Assembly: GCA_024278035.1 (NCBI GenBank)
Contig: JAJRUA010000203.1
Location: 1 to 10,160, forward strand
DNA length: 10,160 nt
Direction: 5' to 3'
Origin: Planctomycetota bacterium
Lineage (GTDB): Bacteria; Planctomycetota; Planctomycetia; Pirellulales; Lacipirellulaceae
The notes under the pieces: generated by a model
What the model saw: only the letters and a program-made list of their open reading frames with translations
What the model was told of the DNA's origin: nothing
Database searches by the model: none
In this document: positions 7,033-10,160 of the stretch, piece after piece
How positions within the stretch are numbered: the first letter of the stretch is position 1
How the letters are laid out: every line of letters starts with the position of its first letter
Made by a program: the position numbers and the translations under genes

Positions 7033-8496
7033 ATGGAAACTTGCTCCGTGCGTACCACTCGCCAAATTTTTGTAATTCTCGCCTTGCTGAACGGGCATCT
7101 GGCTACGGCCCGAGAGATCGTTGTTCGTCCCATCGAATCGGACCAAGTGCTCGTCAATCCGGGAATCGGATTCATGACGTTCCAACGGTTCAATGGCGAT
7201 CGGTTGAACCCGCACAAAAAATTGGGGCAAGGATTTCCGATCCGTTACCAGCCGGACGAACCTCAATGGACAGAAGGACTTCCCATCGACTATCAATCGT
7301 TCGAAGGGCAGCCGTTTGATGCGAACCATACAAACCCCAACTTTCCACAAACTTCGCTCGCCTATTTCAGAGTTTATTGGAAGTTCGTCGAGCCCGAACA
7401 GGGGCAGTACAACTGGCCGATGATCGACAAGGCGTTGGAGACAGCGACAGCACGAGGCCAGACGCTTCTTCTTCGTATCGCTCCCTATGGCAAAGATATT
7501 CGAGAAGATGTTCCATCGTGGTATCGGGCAATGGTTGGCCCTGAGAAGAGCCTTCCGCCAAAGTGGCAAACCGACCCGGAAGATCCTCGCTACGCTAAAC
7601 ATTTTGGCGGCTTTATCCGAGCGTTCGGAGCCCGATACGATGGCGATCCGCGGCTGGAAAGTGTTGACCTGGCGATCGTTGGTTCTTGGGGAGAAGGTTA
7701 CGGATCCGACCGATTAACAGACAAATCTCGCAAAGCGCTTCTGGACGCCTATCTAGATTCCTTTGAGGAGACCCCTTTGCTAATGCTGCTGACGGACAAG
7801 AAGACCAACGGCTATGGCTTGAGTAAGCAAAACGTTGGTTGGCGTGTCGACTGTCTCGGGGATCTTGGAGGATCGAGCAGGAAGTGGTGCCACATGTACG
7901 ACTACTACCCACAAATTATCGTCCAGACAGGGATGAAAGATGCGTGGAAGAAAGGGCCGATCAGCTTTGAGGTCTGCTGGATCATGCAACACTGGAAAGA
8001 TATGGGATGGGACATCGACTACATCATCGACCAGTCACTGAAATGGCATATCTCTTCTTTCAATGCGAAATCATCGGCGGTTCCTTCCGAATGGAAGCCC
8101 CAAGTAGATCGTTGGCTCAAGCGAATGGGCTACCGCTTCGTGCTTCGTAAGTTCACTTATCCCGCGACGATCAAGCCGGGCGGAGAGCTGGCGTTGACTT
8201 CTTGGTGGGAGAACAAGGGGGTGGCTCCCTGCTACCATCCTTTCCGCTTGGCTTTACGTCTTTTGAACGAAAAGAACGAGGTGGTGCTTCCTGTTCCGAC
8301 CGACCTTTGCCAATGGCTCCCAGGCGACATTGTGCTCGACGAGGTCCTTTCGATTCCTGCCGAAGTACCTTCGGGCGAGTATCACTTGGACATCGGAATC
8401 CTTGATACCGAGTCCGATCAGCCAAAGATTAAGCTAGCCATTGAGGGAAGACTAGCCGACGGTTGGTACCGCCTAGGATCCGTTCAGGTTCAGTAG
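7033..8496 (+). CDS. Secreted glycoside-hydrolase-like protein with DUF4832-like C-terminal domain
   Basis: This 487-residue protein begins with a likely Sec signal (residues 1-27: basic TTRQ, hydrophobic IFVILALL, cleavage near ATA/RE), so it acts outside the cytoplasm. Residues about 35-340 look like a TIM barrel of the beta-galactosidase/GH42-like superfamily. LVNPGIGFMTFQRF is the opening, AYFRVYWKFVEPEQGQYNW the strand plus typical W..vEP..G.ydw signature (about 110-128), and TLLLRIAPYG a further strand. VDLAIVGSWGEGYG has Glu221 at the place of a possible acid/base, and ISFEVCW has Glu313 as a possible nucleophile. Residues about 365-480 (YRFVLRKFTYPATIKPGGELALTSWWENKGVAPCYHPFRLALRL) match a DUF4832-type beta-sandwich, probably for carbohydrate contact. 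Planctomycetes encode many such proteins for polysaccharide use. The substrate is unknown and catalysis is not proven. No neighbouring gene shares the theme. Confidence 0.8.
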   Translation: METCSVRTTRQIFVILALLNGHLATAREIVVRPIESDQVLVNPGIGFMTFQRFNGDRLNPHKKLGQGFPIRYQPDEPQWTEGLPIDYQSFEGQPFDANHTNPNFPQTSLAYFRVYWKFVEPEQGQYNWPMIDKALETATARGQTLLLRIAPYGKDIREDVPSWYRAMVGPEKSLPPKWQTDPEDPRYAKHFGGFIRAFGARYDGDPRLESVDLAIVGSWGEGYGSDRLTDKSRKALLDAYLDSFEETPLLMLLTDKKTNGYGLSKQNVGWRVDCLGDLGGSSRKWCHMYDYYPQIIVQTGMKDAWKKGPISFEVCWIMQHWKDMGWDIDYIIDQSLKWHISSFNAKSSAVPSEWKPQVDRWLKRMGYRFVLRKFTYPATIKPGGELALTSWWENKGVAPCYHPFRLALRLLNEKNEVVLPVPTDLCQWLPGDIVLDEVLSIPAEVPSGEYHLDIGILDTESDQPKIKLAIEGRLADGWYRLGSVQVQ

Positions 8497-8595
8497 ACGG
8501 CAAGAAAAATTCGCCAAGAAATGCGGCCATTAGCTGGTCCCGCGTCCCGGCGCGTTGATCCATCAGAAGACAGTTCGGCAAACCGCATCGCGCAT

Positions 8596-8626
8596 AAAAA
8601 AGACCGCCTACCAAAGTAGGACGGTC
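8596..8626 (-). terminator. Intrinsic terminator of the candidate tracrRNA
   Basis: On the + strand GACCG (8602-8606) pairs with CGGTC (8622-8626) and CCTAC (8607-8611) with GTAGG (8616-8620). The loop has four bases, with one bulged A at 8621. Six A residues (8596-8601) give a U6 tail only in the minus-strand RNA. This fixes the direction of the small RNA: leftward, away from cas9. Confidence 0.85.
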
Positions 8627-8706
8627 GGTTGCTCCGTAGAGCAGTGCCTGCGAAATTCTATTCTTGTTACGAAAAGGAGATTTCGCGGACGGGGATCGGT
8701 TACACT
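8596..8706 (-). ncRNA. Candidate tracrRNA, divergent from cas9
   Basis: The minus strand between cas9 and the upstream gene has the expected order of parts for a trans-activating CRISPR RNA, which pairs with the repeat part of crRNA, is bound by Cas9 and directs RNase III processing. A promoter (-35 8742-8737, -10 8719-8714) predicts a start near 8706. Next comes GCGAAATCTCC...CGTAACAAG (8686-8662), a good anti-repeat candidate. Its GCGAAAT followed by a CAA-AA-rich junction recalls the layout of the Neisseria tracrRNA. A perfect 5-bp TGCTC/GAGCA hairpin with loop TACG (8643-8630) could be the nexus. A 10-bp GC-rich hairpin with one bulge ends in six U residues (8626-8596). The predicted length of about 110 nt is typical. 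The repeat itself is not in the window, so the pairing cannot be tested here. Confidence 0.72.
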
Positions 8707-8713
8707 GCTTGCA

Positions 8714-8742
8714 AGTCTATTCAACTCTCTTCCGAATTGCAA
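8714..8742 (-). promoter_or_regulatory. Promoter of the candidate tracrRNA
   Basis: Read on the minus strand, TTGCAA (8742-8737) is followed after exactly 17 bases by TAGACT (8719-8714), each matching four of six sigma70 consensus bases. The -10 equals the one proposed for rnpB. The -35 ends 15 bases before the cas9 ATG, so the two transcription units share a very compact control region. Confidence 0.55.
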
Positions 8743-8757
8743 GTGGATGCTTATCAA

Positions 8758-10160
8758 ATGCCAAAACTAGTTCTCGGCCTTGATCTTGGCCCCAATTCGA
8801 TCGGTTGGGCCCTTATTCGTGACGATTCAGACGATCCTAGCCAATCGGAGCTGGTTGATCTCGGCTCTCGGGTCTTTCCCGAAGGGGTCGATGCCTTCGA
8901 TACCTCGAAGGAAAAATCTCGGAATGAGGATCGTCGCCTTGCTCGGGCGATGCGCCGGCAGGTTCGACGACGAGTCGTGCGTCGGAAGAAGCTGATTGAG
9001 GCCCTCATTGAGTCGGGCCTTTGGCCAGGAGGCTCGGCAACGCAGGAAGAGCTGTACAAGCTCGATCCCTACGTGCTTCGTGCCAAAGGCCTGACCGAAC
9101 GGCTTGAGCCGCATGAGTTCGGGCGGGTGCTGCTCCATCTCAACCAACGACGGGGATTCCTCTCGAATAGGAAGAAAGACCGCGGCGACAGCGAAGTAAC
9201 GGGGATGCTCGCTGAGATCAATGACAACGAAGCGAAGCGTGAAGAAGGTGGCTTTGCGACGATTGGAGCCTATCTTGCCAGTAAGGCGAAGAAGGAAGGT
9301 GACCAACAAGCCCACCGGCACCCCACCGAGGATGACCATGTACGCAATCGCCATTTGGCTCGTAGCCAGTTCTACCATGAGTTCGATGTCTTATGGCGTG
9401 AACAAGCGAAGCATCATCCTGAGCTACTGACCGACGCACTCCGCTGGGGCAAGCTCGGACCGGAAGAAGACCCCAAGAAAGCGGTTGCCTTCCGCAAGCC
9501 GATATCTAAAAGCGACGAACGTCGCAAAGAGAACGGCAAAAAGCTCAGCGACCTCGAATCCTTCGGCCTGCACGGAATGATCTTCTTTCAACGGCCCATG
9601 TACTGGCCCAAGTCGGTCGTTGGACTCTGTGAGTTGGAATCAAAGCAAAAGCGTTGCCCTCGGGCCGATCGCCATGCGGAACAGATCCGCGTCTTGCAGG
9701 AAATCAACAATCTCAAGTATGCCGATACCGAGACACACGAAGAACATCCTCTCAACGAAGAGCAACGAACGCTTCTGCTCGACCATCTTGCCTCCCGAGA
9801 GAAAGCTACTTTCGATCAAATTCGCAAGAAGCTTGGCTTCCTTGAATCGGTAAAGTTCAACCTCGAACGAGGAAAGCGATCGTTTCTCAAGGGAATGACA
9901 CTTGATTGGCTTCTGGCAAAGGCGACCGACAAAAAATGGCACGACCGTACCGAAGAGGACAAGGACGCGATCGTCACGCTTTTACGTGATAATGAGCGGG
10001 AAGACGATCTTGTTGTTGCGCAACTTATCGACAAGCACGGCTTCCGTGCAGAGCAGGCCGAGGCACTGCTCGACGTGGACCTTCCGCCCGGCTACGGCTC
10101 TCTCTCACGCATGGCAATCGACAAGCTCTTGCCGCATCTTGCAAAGGGGATGATCTATCA
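8758..10160 (+). CDS. cas9: Cas9 endonuclease, N-terminal 467 residues (type II-C-like; 3' end outside window)
   Basis: The frame is open from ATG 8758 to the window end with no stop. Cas9 is the RNA-guided DNA endonuclease of type II CRISPR-Cas immunity. It cleaves both target strands with RuvC and HNH domains. RuvC-I is LGLDLGPNSIGWALI (residues 6-20) with catalytic Asp9. The arginine-rich bridge helix runs from about 55 to 78 (RNEDRRLARAMRRQVRRRVV then RRKKL). The following REC region contains LLHLNQRRGFLSNRKKD (125-141), equivalent to the HRGYLSQRK segment of Neisseria Cas9. It also contains GMIFFQRPMYWPKSVVGLCE (272-291), KFNLERGKRSFLKGMT (366-381) and GYGSLSRMAIDKLLPHLAKG (445-464). RuvC-II, HNH, RuvC-III and the PAM-interacting domain lie beyond the window. 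Motif style and the position of these segments suggest type II-C, with a total length probably somewhat above 1,000 residues. The start is the only good ATG before RuvC-I, and the ribosome binding site is weak. A candidate tracrRNA runs divergently just upstream. Confidence 0.96.
   Translation, partial: MPKLVLGLDLGPNSIGWALIRDDSDDPSQSELVDLGSRVFPEGVDAFDTSKEKSRNEDRRLARAMRRQVRRRVVRRKKLIEALIESGLWPGGSATQEELYKLDPYVLRAKGLTERLEPHEFGRVLLHLNQRRGFLSNRKKDRGDSEVTGMLAEINDNEAKREEGGFATIGAYLASKAKKEGDQQAHRHPTEDDHVRNRHLARSQFYHEFDVLWREQAKHHPELLTDALRWGKLGPEEDPKKAVAFRKPISKSDERRKENGKKLSDLESFGLHGMIFFQRPMYWPKSVVGLCELESKQKRCPRADRHAEQIRVLQEINNLKYADTETHEEHPLNEEQRTLLLDHLASREKATFDQIRKKLGFLESVKFNLERGKRSFLKGMTLDWLLAKATDKKWHDRTEEDKDAIVTLLRDNEREDDLVVAQLIDKHGFRAEQAEALLDVDLPPGYGSLSRMAIDKLLPHLAKGMIY

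Noticed and set aside
8497..8595. A further gene or CRISPR repeat after the DUF4832-like gene
   Set aside because: Only a weak ATGCGG/CCGCAT inverted pair (8521-8526, 8583-8588) is visible, with no repeated unit and no coding pattern.
8630..8708. Plus-strand reading of the cas9 upstream structures as the tracrRNA
   Set aside because: The only U-tailed terminator works on the minus strand, and the nexus-like hairpin lies 3' of the anti-repeat only in that direction.

Overview
The window reads like a piece of a planctomycete chromosome, probably a Pirellula-like lineage. This is inferred from the style of the sequence, not from a search. The main clues are a bacterial type A RNase P RNA carrying a tandem-repeat helix, metal permeases with DtxR/MntR-like tails, a secreted DUF4832-type protein, many G/C-rich palindromes between genes, weak Shine-Dalgarno sites and a moderately high G+C content.

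Layout. 1-384: 3' end of a DDE transposase gene, cut by the window edge. 459-904 (+): rnpB, closed by a 12-bp P1 helix and holding a repeat-built hairpin at 600-668. 905-1148: hairpins, including an intrinsic terminator that serves the minus strand. 1149-1721 (-): a small protein with a ribbon-helix-helix-like core and an Ala/Pro/Ser-rich tail. 1722-2119: a divergent intergenic region with palindromes, a sigma70-type promoter and a candidate metal-responsive operator.

2120-6891 (+): a four-gene manganese/zinc ABC importer (TroABCD/MntABCD type) with a lipoprotein binding protein, an ATPase and two permeases. Both permeases continue after the membrane domain into a winged-helix plus dimerisation domain of the DtxR/MntR kind, so membrane transport and metal sensing may share one polypeptide. 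An imperfect inverted-repeat element separates the two permease genes.

7033-8496 (+): a secreted glycoside-hydrolase-like protein with a DUF4832-like C-terminal half and its own promoter.

8758-10160 (+): the first 467 codons of cas9, running off the window. The RuvC-I motif, arginine-rich bridge helix and REC region are intact and look type II-C-like. In the 261-base gap before cas9, the opposite strand carries an ordered set of signals: a promoter (TTGCAA, 17 bases, TAGACT), a stretch suited to be an anti-repeat, a 5-bp nexus-like hairpin and a strong U-tailed terminator. I read this as a previously unlisted tracrRNA of about 110 nt, transcribed divergently from cas9. The CRISPR array and cas1/cas2 would lie outside the window.

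The most notable items are the candidate tracrRNA with its self-complementary anti-repeat region, the paired transporter-regulator fusions, and the repeat-expanded RNase P RNA.
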